NCBI RefSeq assembly: GCF_028128765.1
Contig: NZ_LBJG01000024.1
Span: 558,001 to 622,000 of the forward strand
Direction: 5' to 3'
DNA: 64,000 nt
Source: Bradyrhizobium sp. CCBAU 51627
GTDB taxonomy: Bacteria; Pseudomonadota; Alphaproteobacteria; Rhizobiales; Xanthobacteraceae
The notes below the pieces were generated by a model. That model was not told the DNA's origin. It worked only from the letters and a program-made list of their open reading frames with translations, and did not search any database. How positions within the stretch are numbered: position 1 is the first letter of the stretch; every line of letters begins with the position of its first letter. Shown here piece after piece: positions 43,738-51,624 of this stretch. The position numbers and the translations under genes are program-made.

Positions 43738-44355
43738 ATGGCGAGAAAACTGAAAACCTTTCAGACTTCGCTGGGCTTCTTCGATCTCGCGATCGCCGCT
43801 CCTTCCATGAAAGCGGCCCTCGAAGCCTGGGGCGCCAACAGCAATCTCTTCCACCAGGGCGCGGCGAGGGAAAGCGACGATCCGGACATCATCGCTGCGG
43901 CCATGAAGAAGCCTGGCGTCGTTCTCAAGCGCCCTGTCGGATCCGACCGATCCTTCAGCGAGCAAGCCGAACTGCCCTCTGATCTCGGCGGGGACAGAAG
44001 ATCGACGAACGCCCCGCGCAAATCGAAGGGCCAAACTGCGAAGAGGCCTTCCTCACGTCCCGTCGACAAGACGGTCGAGCGGAAGGCTGCACTCGCCTAC
44101 GAACGGGAGGAGAGGCGTCGGGAAGGTGAGCGGGCGAGGGAAGAGGCCGCCAGGCAGAGAGAACGTGAGCGCCGTCAGCAGGCGGTCGACAAGGCGCAGG
44201 CTGCGCTGGACATGGCGGAGCAGGAACACGCGAAGCGGGCCGCCGCCATCCAGGCCGAGGTTGAGGCTCTCGCGAAGAGATCGCAAGCCGAAGACAATCG
44301 CTGGAATAAGGAGAAGGAGCGCTTGGAAGCTGCGCTGCGGCGCGCCCGGAGTTAA
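43738..44355 (+). CDS. Coiled-coil, TolA-like protein of the NHEJ cluster
   Basis: A 205-residue protein. A short ordered N-terminus (MARKLKTFQTSLGFFDLAIAAPS) is followed by a disordered region and a long, charged coiled coil from about residue 108 (alternating E/R/K/A, as in EERRREGERAREEAARQRE). It occurs next to ku and ligase genes in related bacteria, but its role is unknown. TolA similarity is only compositional. Confidence 0.75.
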   Translation: MARKLKTFQTSLGFFDLAIAAPSMKAALEAWGANSNLFHQGAARESDDPDIIAAAMKKPGVVLKRPVGSDRSFSEQAELPSDLGGDRRSTNAPRKSKGQTAKRPSSRPVDKTVERKAALAYEREERRREGERAREEAARQRERERRQQAVDKAQAALDMAEQEHAKRAAAIQAEVEALAKRSQAEDNRWNKEKERLEAALRRARS

Positions 44356-44409
44356 TCTCTTGACGGGTTCTTGCTCCGTGGCACCGAGGAAAGCCCAGAG
44401 GTGCCGTCA

Positions 44410-44577
44410 TCATCGTTCGGCGTCTGGTATGCGCGCTGCGGCTCGGTTCACCGCGGTGCGGTGTTGTCGGTCTTCAGGAGCGATCTCCATGACCGCTCGA
44501 TGGAGCTCGGCCGGAATAGTCAGTGGACTTTCCGGCGGCTTGTTCGCCCATTGCCAGAAGCGATCAAACGCATCCAT
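44410..44577 (-). CDS. Small protein, 55 residues, following the second ligase
   Basis: The frame from the ATG at 44577 begins MDAFDRFWQWANKPPES and ends PDAER. It starts immediately after the TGA of the second ligase copy (44578-44580), with zero gap. The composition and the tight coupling make it a likely gene too short for simple ORF filters. Function unknown. Confidence 0.6.
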   Translation of the reverse strand: MDAFDRFWQWANKPPESPLTIPAELHRAVMEIAPEDRQHRTAVNRAAARIPDAER

Positions 44578-45481
44578 TCATAGGTCCTCCCGCAGGCCCC
44601 GGAAGAACGGGTGCCGGACCTTGCCCTCGGCCGACTTCGCGCGATACTCGATCTCGGCCAGAAGCTTGGGTTCGACCCAGATGCCCTTGTGACCGATGCG
44701 CTTGGTGTAAGGCTGGGTCTTTCGGATGAGGGGTCTAAGCCGTCTCTGCAGATCGGCGGCCGAGACCTTGTCGAAGCCGTGGTCGACCTTGCCAGCGTAG
44801 ACCAGATCATCACCCTTGCGCCGGCCGACGTAGATGCCGTCCCACTTCGTCCCATCGAGTGCGAAGCCGGCAATGGTCAACGTCTCACGCTGTACGCAGG
44901 TCTTTTTGACCCAATCATTCGTGCGTCCCGTTGGATAGGCGCTGCCCCGGACCTTCGAGACGACGCCTTCGAGGCCGAGCTTGCAGGCGTGCGCGAACAT
45001 CTCGCGGCCGTCTATCTCGAAGCTTTCGACTGAACTGGACGTCGGTGCCGCTTAGAATCTTCTTGAGTTCGGCTTTGCGCTGAGAGAGCGGTAGCTTCCG
45101 GATATCTCGGCCGTTCAGATAGAGCAGATCGAACGCGACGAGCACGATGCTCTTCGATTTGCCCTTGAGCTCGTTCTGCAGGACCGAGAAATCGGTCGTG
45201 CCGTCGGCGGCCGGTACCACGATCTCGCCGTCCACCACCGCCGAGTTCGCCTTGATCCGCCAGGCGTCATGAGCGACCTTCTTGAAGCGATGCGTCCAAT
45301 CGTGGCCGCGCCGGGTGAAGATCTTCGCCGCCTCGTTGGCCAGATGGACCTGAACACGGTAGCCGTCGAACTTGATTTCGTGAATCCAGCGCTCTCCGGA
45401 TGGCACCTTCTCGATCGAGGTGGCCAGGGCCGGTTCGATAAAGCCGGGGAAGGGCGCCTTGACGCCGATAGCCGCCGGCAT
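44578..45481 (-). pseudogene. Second ATP-dependent DNA ligase (LigD-type), frameshifted
   Basis: The first part (45481 to about 45033) reads MPAAIGVKAP, the motif I HEIKFDGYR, VVDGEIVVPA and FDLLYLNGRDIRKLPL. The reading frame then changes by one base near 45029-45033. The rest (to 44578) reads ESFEIDGREMFAHACKLG, EGVVSKVRG, WVKKTC, RPLIRKTQPY, then the C-terminal KLLAEIEYR. Joined, the parts make a ligase of normal length. A 1-bp indel is the simplest explanation. Confidence 0.85.
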
Positions 45482-45603
45482 TTTACGCTGAAACGCCTCT
45501 GAAGAACTCCACGCTACAGCCGATTCAAATTGGCACAGATCGAATCGTTCCGGAACCTGCGAATCAGTATCGCGTTGCTTCGATGTCACAACAGGAGGCA
45601 CCG

Positions 45604-45792
45604 ATGGCGGTAGCGAAGAAGAGCAAGACGGCGCGCGGACGAAAGCAGGACCGGGCGCGGGTGGCCGGCGGGCAGGACTACGAAGTACAGTACGAGGCGA
45701 AAAAGACGGGAAAGTCGGCGCCGGCGGTGAAAAAGGCCGTCAAAAAGGTCGGCAACGCGCGGAAGCGCGTGGAGAAACGGCTAGGCCGCTGA
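45604..45792 (+). CDS. DUF3606 family small protein
   Basis: A 62-residue basic protein from MAVAKKSKTARGRKQDR. The central YEVQYEAKKTGKSAPAVKKAV and VKKVGNARKRVEKRL segments match DUF3606. These small proteins have no known function. Divergent from the damaged second ligase. Confidence 0.8.
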   Translation: MAVAKKSKTARGRKQDRARVAGGQDYEVQYEAKKTGKSAPAVKKAVKKVGNARKRVEKRLGR

Positions 45793-45818
45793 CCTCGGAG
45801 ACGGGCTGGCGTCGATGT

Positions 45819-46097
45819 TTAGCGCCGGTCCTCCTCGTCAGGGGCGCATTCTGGGCAGGTATCACCAATTGAGTCCAGCACGTCGCGAACCGCGGCCTCC
45901 GCTGCTTGAGGGGAGACGTCTGCTGGCGGGTCCTGACGGGCGATATCGAACGCGCGCTCTCGTGCGTGCGGCTCGGCGCGGTCCTGCATCCAACCGTGCT
46001 CCTCGCACTCGCGGATGGCGCCCGCTTCGTTCAGCACGTGGATCGCCCAGCCGCGCAAGGCGCGGATCGCCGGCCGTCTCTGCTTGGTCATCAACAT
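45819..46097 (-). CDS. Hypothetical protein, acidic C-terminus
   Basis: A 92-residue protein from the ATG at 46097 (MLMTKQRRPAIRAL), with a helical N-terminus (GWAIHVLNEAGAIRECEEHGW) and an acidic tail ending with CPECAPDEED. No family recognised. Confidence 0.6.
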   Translation of the reverse strand: MLMTKQRRPAIRALRGWAIHVLNEAGAIRECEEHGWMQDRAEPHARERAFDIARQDPPADVSPQAAEAAVRDVLDSIGDTCPECAPDEEDRR

Positions 46098-46588
46098 TGA
46101 AATAGACTCCGAATACGACGAATCCTGTGGCGCGTCGTTTGTTCCGGCTGCTAGCACAAGGCTGGGATTCTGGGTCGTGGGATCTCGTGGTTTTTCGAAG
46201 GCCGAATTTTCCGCCCGGGCAGGTGCTAGGGTGGGCAAGAACGAACTGAAGAAGCGGTTTTTCCGATACTTCAGACGTCCGAGCTCAGGTGGTCAGTCCC
46301 TATCCGATTAGCGCGCGCGGCCGTCGCCGCACCGGGCTCTCGTGAACCGAGCCGCGCTGCGTCTCGGCCTTGCGGCTTCGATCCCTCGCGCACGGGCAGA
46401 TCACGCCCTCCGGGGCAGAAACGAAAAACCGGACCTTTATGCAGCAGCCACCTGCACAAAGGTCCGGCCTTATCTTAGCGTGCCGCGATACCAAACGGCT
46501 GCAAAGGACGCTTCATATCCTTTGGGAGGTCTCGCTCTTCATCCGGGTTTTCGACCCGGAGGCGGCAGTACATCAGCAGCCGATACGG
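46098..46588. other. Intergenic, containing the first 67-bp repeat
   Basis: No gene supported. It holds one copy of the 67-bp repeat (46326-46392). The short frames here conflict in direction. Confidence 0.45.
46326..46392. repeat. 67-bp direct repeat, copy 1
   Basis: A stretch starting GCCGCACCGGGCTCTCGTGA is repeated at 47043-47109 with one mismatch (T/A within the middle). It is about 720 bp away from the other copy and flanks the lysine-rich small gene and the high-GC stretch. Confidence 0.8.
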
Positions 46589-46675
46589 CTACTTCTTTTT
46601 CTTTGAAGTCTTCTTTGCCACCTTCTTGGTAGCTGCCTTCGCGGTCTTCTTTGCCTTCTTCGCTTTCTTGGCCAT
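46589..46675 (-). CDS. 28-residue lysine-rich peptide, histone H1-like
   Basis: A short frame from the ATG at 46675 (MAKKAKKAKKTAKAATKK) to the stop at 46589. It is half lysine, the rest mostly alanine and threonine, like the C-terminal tails of histone H1-like and Ku proteins. It could bind DNA non-specifically. It is too short for ordinary ORF filters; composition alone supports it. Confidence 0.45.
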   Translation of the reverse strand: MAKKAKKAKKTAKAATKKVAKKTSKKKK

Positions 46676-47429
46676 GTCGTCCTCTGTAAGAATTGGCTCT
46701 CAGTGAACATGCCCACGCCGTGCATAGACATGCACACGAGTGAGACGATATCACAAAAGCAAAATTGATACCAAGCAGACGTGAAGCCGCATTGAGTCGC
46801 TCGCCGGAGGCACTCGCTCTCGGGTCCCGCCGTCATTGCATTCCGGCGTCGCTATCACTGTCTCGGGCTCGGGTGGCTTCTTAACCGGTGTTGGTCCGAG
46901 TCCCGCCGCTACGCGTCGACGCTATCCTGACTCTCCTGCTGGTGCCTCTTTCGCCGCGTCCGCGAGCGGACTTCGCTTTCGCTCCGCCCACAGGCTTCTC
47001 GCCTGCATCACGTTCGCTCAGGTCTTGGCACGTGCGGCAAGAGCCGCACCGGGCTCTCGTGAACCGAGCCGCGCAGCGTCTCGGCCTTGCGGCTTCGATC
47101 CCTCGCGCAAGAGCTTTGGTGCTCCTCGCCGGGGGCACTCGGGAAAGGGGCTCGCCTGCGGCGATCGCTATCACTGCCCCGTTCCCGGGTGCCGCTATTG
47201 AACCGGTCTCGTCGCTGCACTCGGACCCGCGTGCCCCTTCGGGTCGCTATGCTCACGCTCTCCGGGTGCCATTTTCCGTTGCGGCGATGCGCCCTTGGGC
47301 GCACGCCTGATCGCGAATGAGGCTCTCGGTAGATGGCGCAAGGGCTGAGAGTAAGAGTGCAGGTTGGTTTTTCCGTGACGGGTTGGATGTTGCGAGAGAG
47401 GCTCGCGGCGCCCGTCGCGGAGACCCGCG
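46676..47429. other. High-GC non-coding stretch with overlapping spurious frames
   Basis: No gene can be supported although several frames are open at once on both strands; this reflects the base composition. The second 67-bp repeat (47043-47109) lies inside. It probably is the 5' flank of the ArdC gene that was truncated. Confidence 0.5.
47043..47109. repeat. 67-bp direct repeat, copy 2
   Basis: Matches 46326-46392 with one mismatch; same orientation. See copy 1. Confidence 0.8.
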
Positions 47430-47636
47430 ATGTCAAACACTACTGCTCGCGCGCGCGCCTGCCAGGACCGGGCAACCCTCTATAACGAAATTACCGACAA
47501 GATCATTGCCGAGCTTGAGGCCGGACGCGTCCCCTGGGTTCAGCCCTGGGGTACGTCCGCGGCGAAAGCGCCGCTGGCCATGCCGAAAAATGCGTCGACT
47601 AACCGGCAATACAGCGGCCGCAGGGAGCGCGCCTGA
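47430..47636 (+). pseudogene. ardC: N-terminal ArdC antirestriction protein fragment joined to trbI
   Basis: The frame from MSNTTARARACQDR reads RATLYNEITDKIIAELEAG and WVQPWGTSA..., the start of ArdC (DUF1738, ssDNA-binding N-terminal domain), then runs into TrbI sequence at about 47618 in another frame and stops. ArdC proteins counter restriction in plasmids. The junction shows that a deletion fused the 5' part of ardC to the 3' half of a trbI. Confidence 0.85.
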
Positions 47637-48055
47637 TCGGCATTTACGATAGCCAGGTCACTTTCGGCCAGTCCCGCGTCCTGCTTGTCTGGACGCGGCT
47701 GATCATGCCCAATGGACGTTCTATCGTTCTAGAGCGGCAGCCGGGTGCGGACACCGCTGGCTATGCCGGCCTCCAAGACGAAATCGACAATCACTGGGGT
47801 GAGTTATTCAAGGCTGCCGCGCTATCGACGTTCTTGGCGGTCGGTACGGAACTAGGCGCAGGCTCCGACACCAATAGCAACGACAGCGCCATCATCCAAG
47901 CACTGCGACACGGCGCCTCCGACTCACTTAATCAAACCGGACAGCAAGTGGTCAGGCGCAGTCTCAACATCCAGCCGACCCTGACCGTACGTCCCGGTTT
48001 TCCGGTTCGCGTTCTCGTCAATCGTGACCTCATACTTGTGCCTTACGGAGGGTAG
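47622..48055 (+). pseudogene. trbI: 3' half of a second trbI
   Basis: About 144 codons matching residues from GARLIGIYDS to the end of the first copy (3-1013): same PNGRSIVLERQPG, HWGELFKAAALST and GASDSLNQTGQQVVRR segments. It lacks the N-terminal half and any start. Joined to an ardC remnant upstream and followed by a DUF2274 gene, as at the beginning of the window. Confidence 0.92.
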
Positions 48056-48059
48056 CGGG

Positions 48060-48305
48060 ATGCCCAAGCTTAGAATCGGAACTCTGCTTGATGACAAACC
48101 GGTCAAGATCAGCATTGAACTCCCAGCATCAGTGCATCGGGATCTGGTCGCCTATGCAGAGGCTGTGGCACGCGAAAATGGGCAGCGCATTGATCCTGGA
48201 AAGCTGATCGCGCCCATGCTGGCTCGCTTTATGGCCGCGGACCGCGGATTTGCAAAAGCGCGTCGAACCGGTCACTCCCCGAGATCTGGCGGAGGTGAGG
48301 GGTAG
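48060..48305 (+). CDS. DUF2274 protein, second copy
   Basis: An 81-residue protein (MPKLRIGTLLDDKPVK), 4 bp after the truncated trbI and close to the gene at 1018-1260. Probably no longer expressed as part of a complete trb operon. Confidence 0.85.
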   Translation: MPKLRIGTLLDDKPVKISIELPASVHRDLVAYAEAVARENGQRIDPGKLIAPMLARFMAADRGFAKARRTGHSPRSGGGEG

Positions 48306-49231
48306 CGTTCCGCCAACAGATTCAGGAAACGCTTCAGAACCGGATTTTCATTGTCATCGCGCCATTGTGCATAGAAGTCTAACCGGCTTGGCCCCGTTCC
48401 GTCCTGCAACTCTCGGTACGCCGAGCCGGAAAAGCTCGCTCCAATATCCGACTCCATCACAAGACTTAGCCCAATGCCCATACTTATCAGGCTTTTGATG
48501 ATGTCTCGGCTAACGTCATGGCGCTCGATCCTGGGACGGTCCTCGGGTATTGCGAGCTTCGATATCAAGAGATCTTCAAGCTCGCGTCCCGGATCATACT
48601 GACTTAAGAGAAGCGTTTCGTTACGCAGATCAGTCCAGTAGACGGTTTCGCGTGCTGCCAAACGGTGAGCCTGGGGCAGCGAGATAAGGATGCGTTCGCT
48701 CCAGAGAGGTAGTGCTTTGGTGTCTTTCGAATAGAAGCGCCCTGGGGTGACGATTACATCGACGGTGCCGCTACGAAGGGCGGTCATTAGACGAAGGCGA
48801 GAGCGTTCTACTGTCGCCAATTCGATTTTGGGAAACTGCTTTTTGAACTCCGCTAATGTAGCTCGCAAATTGCCGGTGGAAATGGACGTGCAGAAGCCTA
48901 TCGCAAGATGACCCGCTTCACCTCGGCCATTAGATCTACCGGTGTCGACGAGCGCATCGACTTGCTCCAGGATTAGCCGAGCAATTCGCAGGACCTTGCG
49001 GCCGGCGCTAGTAGGCTTGATCCCTCCGCTTGAGCGCTCAAACAATGACGTTCCGACCAGATATTCGAGCTGGCTAATAGAACGACTGAGGACCGTGTGC
49101 TTGATTGAAAGCACCTCTGCGGCCCGCCGAAAGCTTCCATAATCACAGGCGGCAACGGCCAGCCGAAGCTGTTGCAGGTCAACAGCAATTCCGGCGCTCC
49201 GTCGATCGTTCCTAATCTCGATTTCGGTCAT
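48272..49231 (-). CDS. LysR-family transcriptional regulator
   Basis: A 319-residue regulator. The N-terminal winged HTH has the LysR pattern (LQQLRLAVAACDYGSFRRAAE...SRSISQLE), and the rest fits the PBP-like effector domain (GHLAIGFCTSIS). The MTEIEI start gives a slightly long N-terminus. Its 3' end overlaps the second DUF2274 gene on the opposite strand. Target unknown; the LuxI gene next to it is a candidate. Confidence 0.93.
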   Translation of the reverse strand: MTEIEIRNDRRSAGIAVDLQQLRLAVAACDYGSFRRAAEVLSIKHTVLSRSISQLEYLVGTSLFERSSGGIKPTSAGRKVLRIARLILEQVDALVDTGRSNGRGEAGHLAIGFCTSISTGNLRATLAEFKKQFPKIELATVERSRLRLMTALRSGTVDVIVTPGRFYSKDTKALPLWSERILISLPQAHRLAARETVYWTDLRNETLLLSQYDPGRELEDLLISKLAIPEDRPRIERHDVSRDIIKSLISMGIGLSLVMESDIGASFSGSAYRELQDGTGPSRLDFYAQWRDDNENPVLKRFLNLLAERYPSPPPDLGE

Positions 49232-49315
49232 GCTTGTCGCTCGGTAGAAAACCGCAAGACACAGCGTCCCCGCTCCGCGCGGGGACGTATATCACGTCTG
49301 TTTCGTGAAACGTCT
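49232..49315. other. Intergenic
   Basis: A short gap between the LysR and LuxI genes with a CGCGGGGACG-type hairpin (around 49270-49290). Confidence 0.35.
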
Positions 49316-49948
49316 CTACGCTGCCGCGAAGATGACTGGTGTCCAAAGAGCCGGCCTCGAAAGATCACCAGCCTTACGAAGGTTAGAGAGAATCTCTCTT
49401 GTAATCGCAAGATAACCTGCCACGGCTAGCGTATTGCCAATAGTGGAGGGACTGCCAATGCGTCGCAGGGGCCAACCGGCTCGACGGAGAACTCTCTCCA
49501 TTCGGACGTCCGTGACGGTAACGATATCAGTGAGCTGTCGAGAAAGCCCGAACTCGACCATTCCGGCAAAGAGTTCGTAAGTGGCGCGCGCGATACCGTG
49601 ATCCCCTTTTGGATCATTGGGAGCTACATCAATTGCGAATCTACTGCTTTCCCAAACGAGAGATGTTGCGGGCGCCGGTTGGCCTCCAAGAAGCGCGGGA
49701 AAGGTATCGCGAAGCATCGTCGGGCCAAGGGTTGGGAGCAGGCGGACGCAACCTTGTACTTGGCCGCTATCAGATACTTGGGCCAAGTAGGCGGGATGGA
49801 GTGCGTCAAAATCATCAATCTCCATGTCGCTGCTGGTTTGAACGTCCCATTCCATTCGAAGCTTGAAAACGCGATGCCGCAACCGATGCATAGCAACGAG
49901 AGTATCCGTAAAGTCGCCGTACGAAGCCGGTGTAATCAGCTGGATCAT
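49316..49948 (-). CDS. LuxI-family acyl-homoserine-lactone synthase
   Basis: A 210-residue autoinducer synthase. It has the conserved Arg/Phe/Trp/Asp/Arg set of LuxI: HRLRHRVFKLRMEWD (R and W), MEIDDFD, QVQGCVRLLPT, and VWESSRFAI (E and R). Products of the family are AHLs made from acyl-ACP or acyl-CoA and SAM; the acyl donor here is unknown. A LuxR-type regulator is encoded just upstream on the same strand. Confidence 0.95.
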   Translation of the reverse strand: MIQLITPASYGDFTDTLVAMHRLRHRVFKLRMEWDVQTSSDMEIDDFDALHPAYLAQVSDSGQVQGCVRLLPTLGPTMLRDTFPALLGGQPAPATSLVWESSRFAIDVAPNDPKGDHGIARATYELFAGMVEFGLSRQLTDIVTVTDVRMERVLRRAGWPLRRIGSPSTIGNTLAVAGYLAITREILSNLRKAGDLSRPALWTPVIFAAA

Positions 49949-50006
49949 AGGTCCTCCAAAAAGGTCTGGCGCCTCCTTGGAGCGGAAATATCGATCGAAT
50001 ACACCA

Positions 50007-50020
50007 CCTGTAGTCGCAGG
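50007..50020. promoter_or_regulatory. CCTG-N6-CAGG palindrome, possible lux-box relative
   Basis: CCTG (50007-50010), TAGTCG, CAGG (50017-50020) lies between luxR and luxI. It is symmetric, but its spacing (N6) is shorter than the N10 of canonical lux boxes, so it is only a candidate LuxR site. Confidence 0.35.
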
Positions 50021-50031
50021 GGATATTCACC

Positions 50032-50748
50032 CTAATTTTGCTTATCTTTCTTAGCAGCGGCCAAGCGCGTCGCGGCCTGGACGACCGTTCGAACCCCCAG
50101 CTTTTCCTTCGCGTTCTCTAAGTAGTATGCGACGGTGTTGCGTGATATATTTAGAATGCGTCCAATTTCCCAGGCGCTTTTGCCCTGTGCCGCCCATTGT
50201 AGGCACTCGAGCTCTCGGCGGGACAAGCCATTAATTATCAGTTCATTCGAGAGTTTACGCCGAACATGTGCATGGAAATACATCGCCATAAGTTGGAGTA
50301 CTCGACCGTGCGAGGTCACGCAGGCTGCAAATGGCGCGTGTCGTTGATCGGCAGCAAAGGTAAGGGCGGCAATGGGACTGCGACCATCGTGAATTGGGAC
50401 AGTAAATCCGAACCGAATTCCGAATTGTGCTGCCTCATCGAGGAGCCGTTGCTGGTCCAGTGATGTACCCTTGGCATGAATCCCCCATGTGAAGGGTTCA
50501 GGATCTTTGAGGGCCTGCATTACTACAGGATCAATATCTTCGTAGTGATTCTCCAGATAGCGAGAGGTCCACCTAGGCGGATAAGTCGAGATCAAACGCG
50601 GCTTTCCGCGCTGTCCTTGCGGCAAAGCCAGGTAGGCGAAACAGGATAGATCCAAAGCAGCAGCCGTCACTGACATTGCGTGGGAAAAGTCAGCCGCAGA
50701 TTCGGCGCTGGAGAGGAGATCAATGAATCTTTGGAAGATCCGGTGCAT
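50032..50748 (-). CDS. LuxR-type quorum-sensing regulator
   Basis: A 238-residue protein. The N-terminal autoinducer-binding domain has conserved positions (PPRWTSRYLENHYEDIDPV), and the C-terminal HTH is SRRELECLQWAAQGKSAWEIG...NISRNTVAYYLENAKEKLG. It lies upstream of luxI in the same direction, 83 bp away. Together they form a typical AHL circuit. Confidence 0.95.
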   Translation of the reverse strand: MHRIFQRFIDLLSSAESAADFSHAMSVTAAALDLSCFAYLALPQGQRGKPRLISTYPPRWTSRYLENHYEDIDPVVMQALKDPEPFTWGIHAKGTSLDQQRLLDEAAQFGIRFGFTVPIHDGRSPIAALTFAADQRHAPFAACVTSHGRVLQLMAMYFHAHVRRKLSNELIINGLSRRELECLQWAAQGKSAWEIGRILNISRNTVAYYLENAKEKLGVRTVVQAATRLAAAKKDKQN

Positions 50749-50997
50749 GTGCGAAACGCGAGTGTGTTGGGGGAGAACTCTGCAAGTAAATTGAGGGAAG
50801 TCTCAACCGGGTTTCGTGCGAGCGCCATTGCGGTTCAATCGCGGGGTGCTTCAATTGCCGATGCGTAGCGGACAGAGGCCTCCGCAAATGACCTGCCTCC
50901 TGGGGACGGCTTTCGCGCGTCAAGAAGGGATGCGTCCAGGACCTGCGGCGCGGCCCATGAGGGGTCAAGCCAAGTCGCCTCCCTATTCAAACCAAGG
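50749..50997. other. Intergenic
   Basis: About 250 bp between the VOC gene end and the luxR start; likely holds the luxR promoter. No further feature recognised. Confidence 0.4.
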
Positions 50998-51540
50998 CTA
51001 ATTCGGCTTGGCGAGTTCCTTCTCGTGCAGCCAGGCGTTGTGACGAGGCGCACGCTTGGTCAGCGACCACTCGTCAATCATTTCTTGGGCGACCGATTTC
51101 ATGCGAGCGATTTGGTCGTTCGTAGCCGTCCAAGCCGCGATTTCGAGACGGTGACCGCTGGGATCGCGAAAGTAGATCGACTTGAAGATCGTGTGATCCG
51201 TGACGCCGACGACCTCGAGCCCAGCAGCCTCAGCTCGTGACTTGGCCTCGTTGAGTTCTTTGAGATCGGCGACCTGAAAGGCAATGTGCTGCGTCCATTC
51301 TGGCGTATTGACGTCCCGTCCCATCGGCGGAGAGTTCGGCAATTCGAAAAAGGCCAATATATTCCCATCGCCCGCATCCAGAAAAATGTGCATGTAGGGA
51401 TCAGGCTCCTTTGTCGAGGGGACAGTGTCCTCCGCGATGGCACCGAGAAGGTCCATATTCAGTATCTTTTTGTAGAACTCGACGGTCGTTTTGGCGTCGA
51501 CGCAGCGATACGCGACGTGGTGAATCTTCTGGATTTTCAT
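50998..51540 (-). CDS. VOC superfamily protein (extradiol dioxygenase/glyoxalase-like)
   Basis: A 180-residue protein from MKIQKIHHVAY. Two vicinal-oxygen-chelate beta-alpha-beta modules are visible: IHHVAYRC...ILAFFEL, and HIAFQVADLKE...RLEIAAW. Metal ligands fit H/E/H/E positions (HHV, AFFEL, HIAF, LEIAAW). Such enzymes cleave catechols or act on glutathione adducts. It follows the flavin monooxygenase 84 bp downstream, so they may work in one aromatic pathway. Confidence 0.9.
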   Translation of the reverse strand: MKIQKIHHVAYRCVDAKTTVEFYKKILNMDLLGAIAEDTVPSTKEPDPYMHIFLDAGDGNILAFFELPNSPPMGRDVNTPEWTQHIAFQVADLKELNEAKSRAEAAGLEVVGVTDHTIFKSIYFRDPSGHRLEIAAWTATNDQIARMKSVAQEMIDEWSLTKRAPRHNAWLHEKELAKPN

Positions 51541-51624
51541 TGTTGGCGGCTCCAATTGATCAGTTGGCCAGGTCGAAAGAGGATGTTGTCCGTTTGATCC
51601 TCTCCAATCCCAGGTAAGTGGAAG

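Noticed and set aside
46836..47310. Three overlapping open frames in the GC-rich stretch
   Set aside because: All frames are open on both strands, low-complexity and repeat-bearing; no frame has a conserved family.
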